A stretch of DNA of 64,000 bases from Sporofaciens musculi (GTDB lineage: Bacteria > Bacillota > Clostridia > Lachnospirales > Lachnospiraceae), in the NCBI RefSeq assembly GCF_009830285.1, contig NZ_WUQX01000001.1, positions 124,001 through 188,000 of the forward strand, written 5' to 3'. The translations under genes were made by a program, and so were the position numbers. The notes beneath the pieces are model-generated. The model worked only from the letters and a program-made list of their open reading frames with translations. It was not told the DNA's origin and searched no databases. Below, one piece after another: positions 1 through 9,421 of the stretch (positions are counted from its first letter, which is position 1; every line of letters starts with the position of its first letter).

Positions 1-464
1 TACATTGCCGTAGTCTCCCCCTCCAAGCTTGAATTCGTCGCAATGATTACCTCCTCCACATCCCCTGAAAGACGTTCAATCAATTCTTTAAGCTTAATAT
101 CCTCCGGCCCGATTCCAAGCATGGGGGAGATTGCCCCATGAAGCACATGGTAAACGCCGTCATATTTTCCGGTCTTTTCATACGCCGCCAGGTCGCGGGT
201 ATTCTCCACCACCATCACCGTCCTGTGGTCCCTCTTGTTGTTACTACAGATAGGGCATAACTCCTGGTCAGTCAGCGTACAGCAGGACTTACAGTAGCGC
301 ACGTTCTTCCTTGCCTCCACCATTGTTGATGCAAGACGCTCCACATCCTCCACAGACATATGTATCAAATGAAAAGCCAGCCTTGCCGCTGACTTTGATC
401 CTATGCCTGGGAGACATGATAATTCTTCAATTAACCTGCTTATCTGGTTACTATAGTAATCCAT
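1..464 (-). CDS. recR: Recombination protein RecR (3'-truncated by the window edge)
   Basis: RecR acts with RecO and RecF to load RecA at gaps in damaged DNA. Translating the minus strand from the ATG at 464 gives about 154 of the usual ~198 residues. The N-terminal helix-hairpin-helix reads LSCLPGIGSKSAARLAFHL, followed by a four-cysteine zinc finger (CKSC...CPIC) and the start of the Toprim domain (VVENTRDLAAYEKTGKYDGVYHVLHG, shown in part as motif VENTRDL). The C-terminus lies beyond base 1. It follows ybaB with a 16-base gap, the common ybaB-recR pairing downstream of dnaX, so the three genes probably form one minus-strand unit. Identification is secure; only the end is missing. Confidence 0.95.
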   Translation of the reverse strand, partial: MDYYSNQISRLIEELSCLPGIGSKSAARLAFHLIHMSVEDVERLASTMVEARKNVRYCKSCCTLTDQELCPICSNNKRDHRTVMVVENTRDLAAYEKTGKYDGVYHVLHGAISPMLGIGPEDIKLKELIERLSGDVEEVIIATNSSLEGETTAM

Positions 465-480
465 CCCTTACACCCCTGTG

Positions 481-837
481 TTAAAATAGACCCGGAAGTT
501 GTCCGCCCATACCGCCGGTAAACTTCGACATTGCTGAAGCAGAAGCCTCGTCAACTTTCTCAAGGGCCTCGTTTACCGCCGCCACAATCAGATCCTCAAG
601 CATCTCAATATCATCTGGATCTACCACTTCTTCATTCAGGCTAATCTTAACAAGCTGCTTTGTACCGGAAACCGTAGCCTCCACCGCACCGCCGCCGGCA
701 GTTGCGCTAAATTCCTTTGTCTCCATCTCCTTCGCCTGCTCCTCCATCTGACGCTGCATCTTCTGTGCCTGCTTCATCAGATTCGCCATATTACCCGGCA
801 TACCTCCGCCGCCCGGAAATCCACCTCTTTTTGCCAT
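481..837 (-). CDS. YbaB/EbfC family nucleoid-associated protein
   Basis: This 118-residue protein belongs to the small YbaB/EbfC DNA-binding family, which forms homodimers and coats DNA. The N-terminus is Gly/Met rich ([19 protein letters not shown]). A charged coiled-coil segment ([18 protein letters not shown]) follows, then the conserved beta core with [25 protein letters not shown] in order. The C-terminus is Gly-rich ([11 protein letters not shown]). Length and layout are normal. It sits between dnaX and recR, the standard Firmicutes order, and its start is preceded by a clear purine-rich ribosome site (aggaggat on the minus strand). Confidence 0.95.
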   Translation of the reverse strand: MAKRGGFPGGGGMPGNMANLMKQAQKMQRQMEEQAKEMETKEFSATAGGGAVEATVSGTKQLVKISLNEEVVDPDDIEMLEDLIVAAVNEALEKVDEASASAMSKFTGGMGGQLPGLF

Positions 838-864
838 AAGTCCATATCCTCCTGAATTCTATTT

Positions 865-2442
865 TTATTCTTCTATCGTAATCTCCATGTTAATCAGATT
901 CTCCAGATTCTCAATATCCACAAAATGCTCCTCGAATCTTCTGCCTTCCTCCATCTGACGCACTTCAATCTCCACCTGTTTTCCAATCTTCTCCTGAATT
1001 AGATTCTCAATTTCCGCCCTATGTTCATCAGAACCAACCACTCCGGCGCTCATCTCATCCGGCAGCACCAGCAGCAGACGGTTTCCTTCCCCAGCGCTAA
1101 GCCGCGCTTTTTTAAGGTAAATCCTAAGCATGGGTGACGCATCATTTGCAATCGTGCGGAAATCCTTTGCAACTGCCTTGACATCTTCATTCAACGCCTT
1201 GGGAAGCTTGGGCTTTGGCTGCCCTGCCTGTGCATCCTCCTCTCGGTCAACATAGACCATTTTTGCCTGAGATGGCTGTACGGTTATGCCTGCCTCCAAC
1301 TGCTTCTCCACCGCCCGAAGCCGATCCAGCAAAGCATCCTGGTTGGTATCCATCGCCGGCTTACACAGCTTAATCAGCGCCACCTCCAGAAGCACCCGTT
1401 TCTGTGTTGCATACTTCAACTGATTGGTAAGCTCAGAGAAAATCCGGATGTACCGAATCAGAGTATCGCTGTCTATCATCTGTGCTTCTTCTTTCAACTG
1501 GACGAGATTCTCTTTGGACACATCCAGAATGTCCTCCATATGCTCCGACCCCTGCACCAACAGAAGGTTCCTCAGATACCAGGTAAAATCTGCCGCCAAC
1601 TGTGACAGCTCCCTTCCCTGCATCACAAGCTCCTCCACCGTCTCAATCACCCGATGTACATCCATGGCAATCAATTCCCGCAAAAGCCTGCTGAACACCT
1701 CTGTATCCACAGCCCCCATAACCTCCAGAACATGATCATAGGTCAGCCGTTCTCCGATATAGAACGCCACACACTGATCCAAAAGGCTCAGAGAATCCCG
1801 CATAGACCCGTCGGCCATCTTCGCAATATAGCGGACTGCCTTCTCCTCCACGTCCAACTGCTCTTTTCCGATTAACTCCTTAAGCCGCTCGGATATTGTC
1901 TCAATGGTAATCCTCTTAAAATCATACCGCTGACACCGGCTCAGGATTGTAATAGGAATCTTGTGGGCCTCTGTGGTCGCCAAAATAAAAATTACATACT
2001 CCGGCGGCTCCTCCAGCGTCTTTAACAGTGCGTTAAACGCCCCTATAGAAAGCATATGGACTTCGTCAATAATATAGACCTTGTACCGCCCCTCCGTGGG
2101 ACGGTATGCCACTTCCTCCCGAATCTCACGGATATTGTCCACACCGTTATTGGAGGCCGCATCAATCTCAATCACATTCATGGACGCCCCTGACCCAATA
2201 GCCCTGCACGTAGCACACTCCCCGCAGGGGCTTCCATCTATAGGATGCTCACAGTTCACCGCTTTTGCAAATATCTTGGCAACAGAAGTCTTTCCTGTTC
2301 CTCTGGTTCCGCAAAACAGATAGGCATGACCGATACGGCCTGCCTTAATCTGATTCTTCAAGGTCTTCACTATGGCATCCTGCCCTTTCACATCCTCAAA
2401 TTCATCCGGACGAAACTTCCGGTATAATGCCATATATGACAT
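865..2442 (-). CDS. dnaX: DNA polymerase III subunits gamma/tau
   Basis: DnaX is the clamp-loader ATPase that loads the beta clamp for the replicative polymerase. The chosen ATG at 2442 gives a start of MSYMALYRKFRPDEF, which fits the family. An upstream GGGGAG lies at a proper distance, whereas the longer in-frame start adds nine unconserved residues. Visible motifs are the Walker A GTRGTGKTS near residue 45, the zinc module with C-x8-CGECATC, the Walker B IIDEVHML and the sensor segment LLKTLEEPP. The C-terminal 170 residues are tau-like. I see no A-rich slippery frameshift site that clearly marks a short gamma form. It is the first gene of the dnaX-ybaB-recR group. Confidence 0.95.
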   Translation of the reverse strand: MSYMALYRKFRPDEFEDVKGQDAIVKTLKNQIKAGRIGHAYLFCGTRGTGKTSVAKIFAKAVNCEHPIDGSPCGECATCRAIGSGASMNVIEIDAASNNGVDNIREIREEVAYRPTEGRYKVYIIDEVHMLSIGAFNALLKTLEEPPEYVIFILATTEAHKIPITILSRCQRYDFKRITIETISERLKELIGKEQLDVEEKAVRYIAKMADGSMRDSLSLLDQCVAFYIGERLTYDHVLEVMGAVDTEVFSRLLRELIAMDVHRVIETVEELVMQGRELSQLAADFTWYLRNLLLVQGSEHMEDILDVSKENLVQLKEEAQMIDSDTLIRYIRIFSELTNQLKYATQKRVLLEVALIKLCKPAMDTNQDALLDRLRAVEKQLEAGITVQPSQAKMVYVDREEDAQAGQPKPKLPKALNEDVKAVAKDFRTIANDASPMLRIYLKKARLSAGEGNRLLLVLPDEMSAGVVGSDEHRAEIENLIQEKIGKQVEIEVRQMEEGRRFEEHFVDIENLENLINMEITIEE

Positions 2443-2474
2443 TTTTACACTCCCCTTATATTCTCCCAAAAATA

Positions 2475-3551
2475 TTATTTTATGCCGAAGCTGATTCCAG
2501 TCATCTCAGCCTCTTTAATAATACTGGACTTAGGATCTACATACTTAAGCTTTCCTGCAACCTCTGAGAGCGGTACGCGGACAATATCATTCTTCTTAAC
2601 GCCAAGCATGTATCCATAGTCGCCGTCCAGAATCGCCTCTGCCGCTGCCGCACCCAGACGCGTTGAAAGTACTCTGTCATACGGACAGGGAGAACCGCCT
2701 CTCTGGGTATGTCCTGGAACCGTAATACGCACCTCCTGGTCTGTTTTCTTCTGAATCTTCTCAGCCACCTCGTAGGCAACAGACGGGTATTTCTGCTTCT
2801 CCTTCTTTGCCTTCAGCTCTTTCTTGGACAGCTTCGCATCTTCTTTGGAAATAGCGCCCTCTGCAACCGCAATAATCGTAAACTTCTTGCCTGCGGCTTT
2901 CCGTTTGTTGATCGCATCAACCACAACATTAATATCATAAGGAATCTCTGGAAGCATGATAATATCAGCGCCGCCGGCAATTCCGGCATGCAGAGTTACC
3001 CACCCTACTTTATGGCCCATAACCTCTACGATAAATACACGGCTGTGGGATGTTGCGGTGGTATGAATCTTATCAATAGTATCTGTGGCAATATCAACCG
3101 CGCTCTGGAAGCCAAAAGTCATATCCGTTCCCCACAGGTCATTGTCAATCGTCTTCGGAAGGGTTATGACATGCAGCCCTTCTTCTCTCAGCATATTCGC
3201 CGTCTTGTGTGTACCATTTCCTCCAAGCACAACCAGGCAGTCCAGGTTCAGCTTGTGATATGTATGCTTCATAGCTTCCACCTTGTCCAAACCATTCTCA
3301 TCCGGCACCCGCATCAGCTTAAACGGCTGTCTGGAGGTTCCAAGGATTGTTCCTCCTACAGTCAATATTCCTGAAAAATCTCTGGATGTCAGCATCTTAA
3401 AGTTTGAATAGATCAGTCCCTTGTATCCCTCCTGGAATCCATAAATCTCTACATCATCCCTCTTGGAACAAATTCCCTTCACAACACCGCGCATGGCAGC
3501 GTTCAAAGCCTGACAGTCTCCTCCGCTTGTAAGCATTCCTATTCTTAACAT
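2475..3551 (-). CDS. pfkA: 6-phosphofructokinase (PfkA family, unusual active-site signature)
   Basis: This enzyme phosphorylates fructose 6-phosphate in glycolysis. The 358-residue protein opens with MLRIGMLTSGGDCQALNAA, the phosphate-donor loop. It has GGNGTHKTA where most ATP enzymes have GGDGS, and PKTIDND where ATP enzymes have PGTIDND and PPi enzymes PKTIDND. The Gly after the Asn suggests ATP use, while the Lys of PKTIDND is typical of PPi-dependent or mixed-substrate (group III) enzymes. Donor specificity is therefore open. The GHTQRGGSPCPYDR segment is the usual C-terminal signature. It lies 32 bases upstream of dnaX on the same strand and is preceded by an AGGA-type ribosome site. 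Confidence 0.9.
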   Translation of the reverse strand: MLRIGMLTSGGDCQALNAAMRGVVKGICSKRDDVEIYGFQEGYKGLIYSNFKMLTSRDFSGILTVGGTILGTSRQPFKLMRVPDENGLDKVEAMKHTYHKLNLDCLVVLGGNGTHKTANMLREEGLHVITLPKTIDNDLWGTDMTFGFQSAVDIATDTIDKIHTTATSHSRVFIVEVMGHKVGWVTLHAGIAGGADIIMLPEIPYDINVVVDAINKRKAAGKKFTIIAVAEGAISKEDAKLSKKELKAKKEKQKYPSVAYEVAEKIQKKTDQEVRITVPGHTQRGGSPCPYDRVLSTRLGAAAAEAILDGDYGYMLGVKKNDIVRVPLSEVAGKLKYVDPKSSIIKEAEMTGISFGIK

Positions 3552-3796
3552 GTGGCGCTCCTTTCCTCTTTTCCGTCGTTCTACTTTCTTTGTGTTATTT
3601 GAGCAGCGTTACCCTGCGCTGCTGAACACTTATTCTGATTATAACCTATTTTCAGTGTACATACAATATCCTCTTTTGTTCCTCAATCCTTTCCCATTTA
3701 CATATATATTCCCTCTTGACAAAGGTGTTATAATGTAAATGAGAACATAATTGAACAATTCTTTTCGTAAATGTTCAGTTAGAAAGAGGTATTACA

Positions 3797-4606
3797 GTGG
3801 ATAAATTAGACGTAAAACTATGGAAGCTGGCTGCCAGAGGCCAGATTGTACCAAAGCGTTCCCTACTTAAAACTCCTCGGCAGATTGAAGCAATCAAGAA
3901 AAGCGCAGCCCTCAACACCGCCGTATTAGACCATGTTGCATCCCATATCCACGAAGGCATGTGTACAGAAGAAATAGACCGTCTGGTCTATGACTTTACA
4001 ACAGAACACGGCGGCATCCCTGCCCCCCTTAATTATGATGGATTTCCCAAAAGCGTATGTACCTCCCTTAATAATGTCATCTGCCATGGGATTCCAAGTG
4101 AGTACGAGATTCTGCAAGACGGCGACATTCTCAATGTAGACGTATCCACCATCCTGGACGGCTATTACTCCGACGCATCACGAATGTTCACCATCGGGAA
4201 TATCTCGCCAGAAGCCGAAAGACTTGTGCGCGTGACTCAGGAATGTGTAGAGCTTGGACTAAAAGCCGCAAAACCTTGGGGACACCTGGGCGATATTGCA
4301 TATGCCATCAATACTCATGCAAAAAAACATGGCTATTCTGTTGTGGAGGATATTGGAGGACACGGAATTGGACTGGACTTCCATGAAGAACCTTTTGTCA
4401 GCTACGTAACTCCGAAAGGCAGCGAGATGGTTCTGGTGCCTGGTATGATGTTCACCATCGAGCCTATGGTCAACGAGGGCAGTCCGGACTTTTTCGTTGA
4501 CGAGGACGACGACTGGACCGTTTATACAATCGACGACGGCTTGTCCGCACAGGTGGAGTATATGGTGCTTGTCACAGACAGTGGTATTGAAGTACTGTCA
4601 AAATAA
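3797..4606 (+). CDS. map: Type I methionine aminopeptidase
   Basis: It removes the initiator methionine from nascent proteins. The 269-residue product starts at GTG 3797 with AGAAAGAGGT upstream. All five metal ligands are visible: Asp in ILNVDVS, Asp in YYSDASR, His in GGHGIGLDFHEEP, Glu in FTIEPM and Glu in AQVEYM. About 35 residues precede the family core (LLKTPRQIEAIKKSAALN), slightly longer than the 250-residue minimal form. It is transcribed alone on the plus strand between two minus-strand units. Upstream there is TTGACA at 3716 and TATAAT at 3729, but they are too close to be one promoter, so I do not assign it. Confidence 0.95.
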   Translation: MDKLDVKLWKLAARGQIVPKRSLLKTPRQIEAIKKSAALNTAVLDHVASHIHEGMCTEEIDRLVYDFTTEHGGIPAPLNYDGFPKSVCTSLNNVICHGIPSEYEILQDGDILNVDVSTILDGYYSDASRMFTIGNISPEAERLVRVTQECVELGLKAAKPWGHLGDIAYAINTHAKKHGYSVVEDIGGHGIGLDFHEEPFVSYVTPKGSEMVLVPGMMFTIEPMVNEGSPDFFVDEDDDWTVYTIDDGLSAQVEYMVLVTDSGIEVLSK

Positions 4607-4623
4607 AAATATGATGAGCAAAA

Positions 4624-4660
4624 CAAAGAGCCGGAAACCTGTTAGATTTCTGACTCTTTG
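4624..4660. terminator. Bidirectional terminator between map and the small exported protein
   Basis: A hairpin with arms CAAAGAG (4624-4630) and CTCTTTG (4654-4660), plus inner GGAAA/TTTC pairing, lies between the converging map gene and the minus-strand unit. On the minus strand it is followed by TTTT, on the plus strand by an AT-rich run. It probably stops both transcripts. Confidence 0.6.
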
Positions 4661-4668
4661 ATATTGTC

Positions 4669-4923
4669 TTATATATCTAGCTTCACATCTATGCCGTTTT
4701 CCTGCTTTTCTGAATCATCCTTCCCGTTCTTCTTTTCTACGCTGTCCTTTTGTAACTGCTGAGAACTTTCTACGGTAGGGTTCTTTGGCTGTACAATTTC
4801 ATCCTGTACAATCTCTTTTTTCTCTCCATCCTCTGTAATCTCGATCTGCGCATAACTGTTCATTGGCTTCGCCATCGTCGCTATTAAAGCAAACAGTAAC
4901 ACAAAAATAGAGGGCGCACTCAC
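4669..4923 (-). CDS. Small secreted or membrane-anchored protein of unknown function
   Basis: I do not recognise this 84-residue product. The N-terminus is hydrophobic (PSIFVLLFALIATMA) and ends near a possible signal-peptidase site (NSYAQ). The rest is a highly charged Glu/Lys/Gln/Asp tail, likely disordered and extracytoplasmic. It starts 9 bases after the stop of the GH13 gene and is probably the last gene of that unit. A short ORF with a convincing signal-like start and a terminator directly after it favours a real gene, but a spurious ORF cannot be excluded. Confidence 0.5.
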   Translation of the reverse strand: MSAPSIFVLLFALIATMAKPMNSYAQIEITEDGEKKEIVQDEIVQPKNPTVESSQQLQKDSVEKKNGKDDSEKQENGIDVKLDI

Positions 4924-4932
4924 GCCCTCTCC

Positions 4933-6999
4933 TTATCCGCACAGCACCAACGCTGAATACGCTCCCATATTCACCACCACTTCTCCATCCTCTACCAGAT
5001 ATTCTTCATAATCCACAGAATATCCCTCCTGGTAAGAATACATCAGCTTCTCCATCCTGCATTTCATCGGCACCTCGGCAAGCCACGCCGGCACAGTCAC
5101 CTCGGCAAGCTCACTTCGGTTATTAATAATCACAACAATCCTGTCATCTCCCTGGAATCGTCCATAAGCAAGTATATTATGTTCATCCCCGTTCGACACC
5201 TTAATTGAACCATTCAATATGTTCAGCGAGCCCGTCAGCAGAGCCGGATGCTCCTTGTGAATCCGAATCATTTCCTTATGAAAAGCAATCAACTCCCGAT
5301 TCTCATGCCCCCAGGGATATGTCCGCCTGTTATCCGGATCTGTAAATCCGCAGACTCCCGCCTCGTCTCCATAATACACCGTGGGCGCGCCAATCCACGT
5401 CATCTGCATCACCACCGCCTCACGCATGACAGCCAGGTTCACATACTCATTGGCCGCCTCCGGCCCTAGATGTTCCACCCGCCCCACCATATAATTCGTA
5501 CGAGTCAGAAATCGGGAATGATCATGGTTGGACAACTCATTCATGGCCACCTGAAGCGACGGTGTCAGCATGTTCCCCATATGGTGTGTAATCGAACCAA
5601 CAAAATTATCTGTGTTTCCCCGAAGCTCCTCCCGCTGTTCGTCACTGTGCTTCTCCATCCCCGTCAAAAACCAGGTAACAGGCTCCATAAACGCATCATA
5701 GTTCATCACAGTATCCCACTCGTCCCCCTGAAGCCACTCGCTGGGGTCGCCGTAGTGCTCTGCCAGAATCAGCGCATCAGGATTCGCGTCCTTGACAGCC
5801 TTGCGGAACTTCTTCCAGAACAGATGATTATACCCGTTCGTCTGTCCTAAGTCAGCCGCCACGTCAAGCCTCCACCCATCCACATTGTAAGGCGGAGACA
5901 CCCATTTTCTTCCTATATATAAAATATAATTCTCAAGCTTCACCGAATCCTCGTAATTAAGCTTCGGCAGCGTATCATGCCCCCACCATCCGTCATAAGC
6001 ATGGTTGTAAGGCCAATTTTCCTCACTGTCATTAATAAAATGAAAATAACTCTTATAGGGACTCTTAGAAGAAACATAAGCCCCAGGCTCATAATCTTCC
6101 TGTCCCTCATAGATTCTCTCGCGGTCCATCCATTTATTAAACGAACCACAGTGGTTAAACACACCGTCCAGAATAATCTTCATTCCCCGCCTGTGCAGTT
6201 CTTCCACAAGTTCAATAAATAACTGGTTGCTGGCCTCCAGATTCTTAAGGTCTGTGACCCGCTTTTGATACTTCGTCGCCTTGCGGTTCTTAGTCTCTCC
6301 CTCTGCAAGAACTTCGCCGCCGTCCTCGACAATCACCCCATAATGAGGGTCAATATAATCATAATCCTGAATATCATACTTATGGTTGGATGGGGAAACA
6401 AACAATGGGTTAAAATATAACACCTCCACCCCAAGGTCCTGCAAATAATCAAGCTTCTCCATGACTCCCTTAAGGTCGCCGCCATAGAACTCCCGAACTC
6501 CCATAGCGTCCGGATATTTGTCCCAGTCTGTCACCTTTCTGCTGTATCCGCCGATATAATAGTATTCATTCGTCTCAACATCATTGGACTTGTCGCCATT
6601 GTAGAAGCGGTCCGTAAAAATCTGGTACATCACCGCCCCCTTAGCCCAGTCTGGCGTGGAGAAGCCCGGAACGATAACAAAATTATAAAACTCTACAATC
6701 TCCTTGGACACACCGCATCTTCCATAGTAGTATGTTTCTTCCTCATCCTGAATCTCAAAACAGTAACGGAACGGATTCTCATTTAACCGCCATGTAATCA
6801 CATAATAATCAAATTCGCTGTCGTTGCCGTTTCCTTTTTCCTTCTCCAAATCATACCCGCCAACAGCCGTCATCAGGCGTACTCTCTTAACATCATCCCT
6901 GGCTGTGCGGAAACGTAATCTCACAGATTCATTCTCACGGGGCTCCTGTGGAATAACATAACCTGCCGTCCCATCACAAAATAATGCCTGTATATTCAT
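4933..6999 (-). CDS. GH13 alpha-glucan hydrolase, neopullulanase/maltogenic amylase type
   Basis: This 688-residue glycoside hydrolase should cleave alpha-glucans such as maltodextrins, pullulan or cyclodextrins in the cytoplasm, since no signal peptide is visible. Residues 1-115 form a beta-rich CBM34-like domain. The barrel then begins with WAKGAVMYQIFTDRF. Conserved regions seen are DGVFNHCG (region I), DGWRLDVA with the nucleophile Asp near residue 378 (II), ILAEHYGD with the acid Glu near 412 (III) and NHDHSRF with Asp near 489 (IV). A calcium-type loop DRFYNGD is present. The C-terminal 80 residues are the usual beta domain. Exact substrate cannot be read from sequence; neopullulanase, maltogenic amylase and cyclomaltodextrinase share this architecture. 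Confidence 0.88.
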   Translation of the reverse strand: MNIQALFCDGTAGYVIPQEPRENESVRLRFRTARDDVKRVRLMTAVGGYDLEKEKGNGNDSEFDYYVITWRLNENPFRYCFEIQDEEETYYYGRCGVSKEIVEFYNFVIVPGFSTPDWAKGAVMYQIFTDRFYNGDKSNDVETNEYYYIGGYSRKVTDWDKYPDAMGVREFYGGDLKGVMEKLDYLQDLGVEVLYFNPLFVSPSNHKYDIQDYDYIDPHYGVIVEDGGEVLAEGETKNRKATKYQKRVTDLKNLEASNQLFIELVEELHRRGMKIILDGVFNHCGSFNKWMDRERIYEGQEDYEPGAYVSSKSPYKSYFHFINDSEENWPYNHAYDGWWGHDTLPKLNYEDSVKLENYILYIGRKWVSPPYNVDGWRLDVAADLGQTNGYNHLFWKKFRKAVKDANPDALILAEHYGDPSEWLQGDEWDTVMNYDAFMEPVTWFLTGMEKHSDEQREELRGNTDNFVGSITHHMGNMLTPSLQVAMNELSNHDHSRFLTRTNYMVGRVEHLGPEAANEYVNLAVMREAVVMQMTWIGAPTVYYGDEAGVCGFTDPDNRRTYPWGHENRELIAFHKEMIRIHKEHPALLTGSLNILNGSIKVSNGDEHNILAYGRFQGDDRIVVIINNRSELAEVTVPAWLAEVPMKCRMEKLMYSYQEGYSVDYEEYLVEDGEVVVNMGAYSALVLCG

Positions 7000-7037
7000 G
7001 CCATAATCCCCCTAATTATTATTTGTGTACTCTTTCA

Positions 7038-8876
7038 CTAAGCTTCCGAAACCTCTCCTGCAAATAATGATTCAAATTCTTCCCTGGAAATCTTCTCCTT
7101 CTCCAACAACAAGTCTGCACATGCATGAAGAACATCGTCATATTTCTTAATCACATCCCTTGCCCTGTTATAACACTCATCAATAATCCGTTTCACTTCC
7201 AGATCGATGGTTGTCGCCACACTCTCCCCATAGCCTCTTGACGCATGGGCAAGGTCCCTGCCGATAAATACCTCGTCGCTGTCATTGTCATAATTGATTA
7301 AGCCAACAGCCTCGGACATACCAAATTTTGTAACCATGGACTTGGCAAGGCTGGTCGCCTGCTTGATATCCTGGGATGCACCGGTAGTAATGTCATCCAG
7401 CACCTCCTCTTCTGCCACACGTCCCCCAAGTGCGACAGTGATATCCTGTAACATTTTTCCCTTTGTGTTAAACATCTCGTCATTCTCCGGCAGCGGCATG
7501 GTATATCCTCCTGCCCCTCCGGTTGGGATAATTGACACGCTGTAGACCGGACCCACATCCGGAAGCACATGGAACAAAATCGCATGTCCCGCCTCGTGAA
7601 ATGCAGTAATCCGCTTCTCCTTATCTGAAATCACCCGACTTTTCTTCTCCGCGCCGATTCCCACCTTGACAAACGCCCGCTTGATATCCTCCTGTTTCAG
7701 ATAGATTCGGTTCTCCTTAGCAGCCAGAATCGCCGCCTCGTTCAGCAAGTTCTCAAGGTCTGCCCCTGTAAAGCCTGCTGTCGTCTGGGCAATCTGTCTC
7801 AAATCAATCTCCTCGCTAAGAGGCTTGCCCTTTGCATGAACCTTAAGAATCTCCTCTCTGCCCTGGATATCCGGTCTTCCCACCATAACCCGACGGTCAA
7901 ATCTTCCTGGACGCAGGATAGCGGGGTCCAGAATATCCACACGGTTCGTAGCTGCCATCACAATGACGCCCTCATTGACACCGAATCCGTCCATCTCAAC
8001 CAGAAGCTGGTTCAGCGTCTGCTCTCTCTCATCATGGCCGCCGCCCATACCTGTGCCTCTCCGTCTTGCTACAGCGTCAATCTCATCAATAAAAATAATA
8101 CACGGAGAATTCTTCTTAGCCTCCTCAAACAAATCCCTGACACGGGACGCACCCACGCCGACGAACATCTCTACAAAGTCGGAACCTGAAATCGTAAAGA
8201 ACGGAACTCCCGCCTCTCCCGCAACAGCCTTGGCAAGCAGAGTCTTTCCGGTTCCCGGAGGGCCTACCAGCAGCACGCCCTTAGGAATCCTTGCGCCAAC
8301 CTGAATATATTTCTTGGGAGATTTCAGAAAATCCACAATCTCCTCCAATTCCTCCTTCTCCTCCTTAAGACCCGCAACCTGAGAAAATGTAATATTCTTG
8401 TCACCGCCCATACTCATCCTGGCACGGCTCTTGCCAAAGTTCATGGCCTTGGCGTTCGCCCCGCCGCTCTGGCGGTTCATAACGGTAAAGATCAGCATGA
8501 CTCCCAATAGCGTTAGCACTACCGGCATAACCACTGTCACGAACCAACTGTCCTCATGGACATCCGGCATCTCATAGCTTACATTCTTCTCCTTCAGATA
8601 ATCCTGAACCTCATTGACATCCGAAACATAGAGATATTTCAGCTCACCCTCCTTATCCTTAATCTCAAGCTCTACCCGTCCTGTGGGCACATTCTTGTTC
8701 TGGTTGACAACAACCTTTCCCAGAGAGTCGCTTGTAACCAGTTCTTCAAATTCCTTCCAGTTGATTTCTTCTTCCTTCTGGTCGAACTGATTGGTAAGCC
8801 ACAATATCACGAACAGAAATACTACTAATGTCAGAATCGTGGCACCGCTCAGCCCTCTTACCTTCCTATCATTCAA
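7038..8876 (-). CDS. ftsH: ATP-dependent membrane zinc metalloprotease FtsH
   Basis: FtsH degrades misfolded membrane proteins and regulatory substrates. The 612-residue protein has a first membrane segment at about residues 12-27 ([14 protein letters not shown]), an extracytoplasmic domain, a second membrane segment near residue 115-133 ([19 protein letters not shown]), a Walker A GPPGTGKT near 203, Walker B IIFIDEID, the second region of homology with ATNR...RPGRFDR, and the protease zinc site HEAGH near residue 425. It follows hpt on the minus strand with a 17-base gap. The tilS-hpt-ftsH order is standard in Bacillota. Confidence 0.97.
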   Translation of the reverse strand: MNDRKVRGLSGATILTLVVFLFVILWLTNQFDQKEEEINWKEFEELVTSDSLGKVVVNQNKNVPTGRVELEIKDKEGELKYLYVSDVNEVQDYLKEKNVSYEMPDVHEDSWFVTVVMPVVLTLLGVMLIFTVMNRQSGGANAKAMNFGKSRARMSMGGDKNITFSQVAGLKEEKEELEEIVDFLKSPKKYIQVGARIPKGVLLVGPPGTGKTLLAKAVAGEAGVPFFTISGSDFVEMFVGVGASRVRDLFEEAKKNSPCIIFIDEIDAVARRRGTGMGGGHDEREQTLNQLLVEMDGFGVNEGVIVMAATNRVDILDPAILRPGRFDRRVMVGRPDIQGREEILKVHAKGKPLSEEIDLRQIAQTTAGFTGADLENLLNEAAILAAKENRIYLKQEDIKRAFVKVGIGAEKKSRVISDKEKRITAFHEAGHAILFHVLPDVGPVYSVSIIPTGGAGGYTMPLPENDEMFNTKGKMLQDITVALGGRVAEEEVLDDITTGASQDIKQATSLAKSMVTKFGMSEAVGLINYDNDSDEVFIGRDLAHASRGYGESVATTIDLEVKRIIDECYNRARDVIKKYDDVLHACADLLLEKEKISREEFESLFAGEVSEA

Positions 8877-8893
8877 AGTCTCAAAGCCCCTTT

Positions 8894-9421
8894 CTATTCC
8901 ACGCCTTCTACAATTCCGATATATGGGAGATTCCTGTACTTCTGGGCATAATCAAGCCCATATCCCACTACAAACTCATCTGGAATCTCAAAGCCCACAT
9001 AATCCACCCTGACATCCCGAACTCTTCTGTCCGGTTTATCGAGAAGCGTGCATAATTTCATACTGTTTGGGTGTCTTTTCTTAAGAACATCTAACAGATA
9101 ATACAGTGTCCTTCCCGAATCAATAATATCCTCCACCACAAGCACATCCTTGCCCTCCAGCGATTCGTCCAAATCCTTAACAATCCTTACCACGCCGCTG
9201 GATGTTGTTCCGTCTCCGTAACTGCCTACACTCATAAAGTCCATGGATACAGGAACGCTGATTCGCTTCGCAAGCTCACACATGAAGAACACTCCTCCTT
9301 TAAGAATACAGATTAGATGAATCTGCTTCCCCGCGTAATCCTCGCTGATTTCACGTCCCATTTCCTCAATCCTTTTCGTAACCTCTGCTTCCGAAATCAT
9401 TACTCTGACGCTTTCTCCCAT
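8894..9421 (-). CDS. hpt: Hypoxanthine phosphoribosyltransferase
   Basis: It salvages hypoxanthine or guanine with PRPP to IMP or GMP. The 175-residue product has the PRPP-binding motif VLVVEDIIDSGRTL near residues 92-105 and the substrate segment DEFVVGYGLDY. The start at 9421 is supported by GGAGGA twelve bases upstream on the minus strand. That places the first 56 bases of hpt inside the end of tilS, a clear translational-coupling overlap. Its C-terminus YRNLPYIGIV is typical of the family. Confidence 0.96.
   Translation of the reverse strand: MGESVRVMISEAEVTKRIEEMGREISEDYAGKQIHLICILKGGVFFMCELAKRISVPVSMDFMSVGSYGDGTTSSGVVRIVKDLDESLEGKDVLVVEDIIDSGRTLYYLLDVLKKRHPNSMKLCTLLDKPDRRVRDVRVDYVGFEIPDEFVVGYGLDYAQKYRNLPYIGIVEGVE

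Noticed and set aside
3716..3734. TTGACA and TATAAT before map as a promoter
   Set aside because: They are separated by only 7 bases, far from the 16-18 needed; no better partner was found for either.
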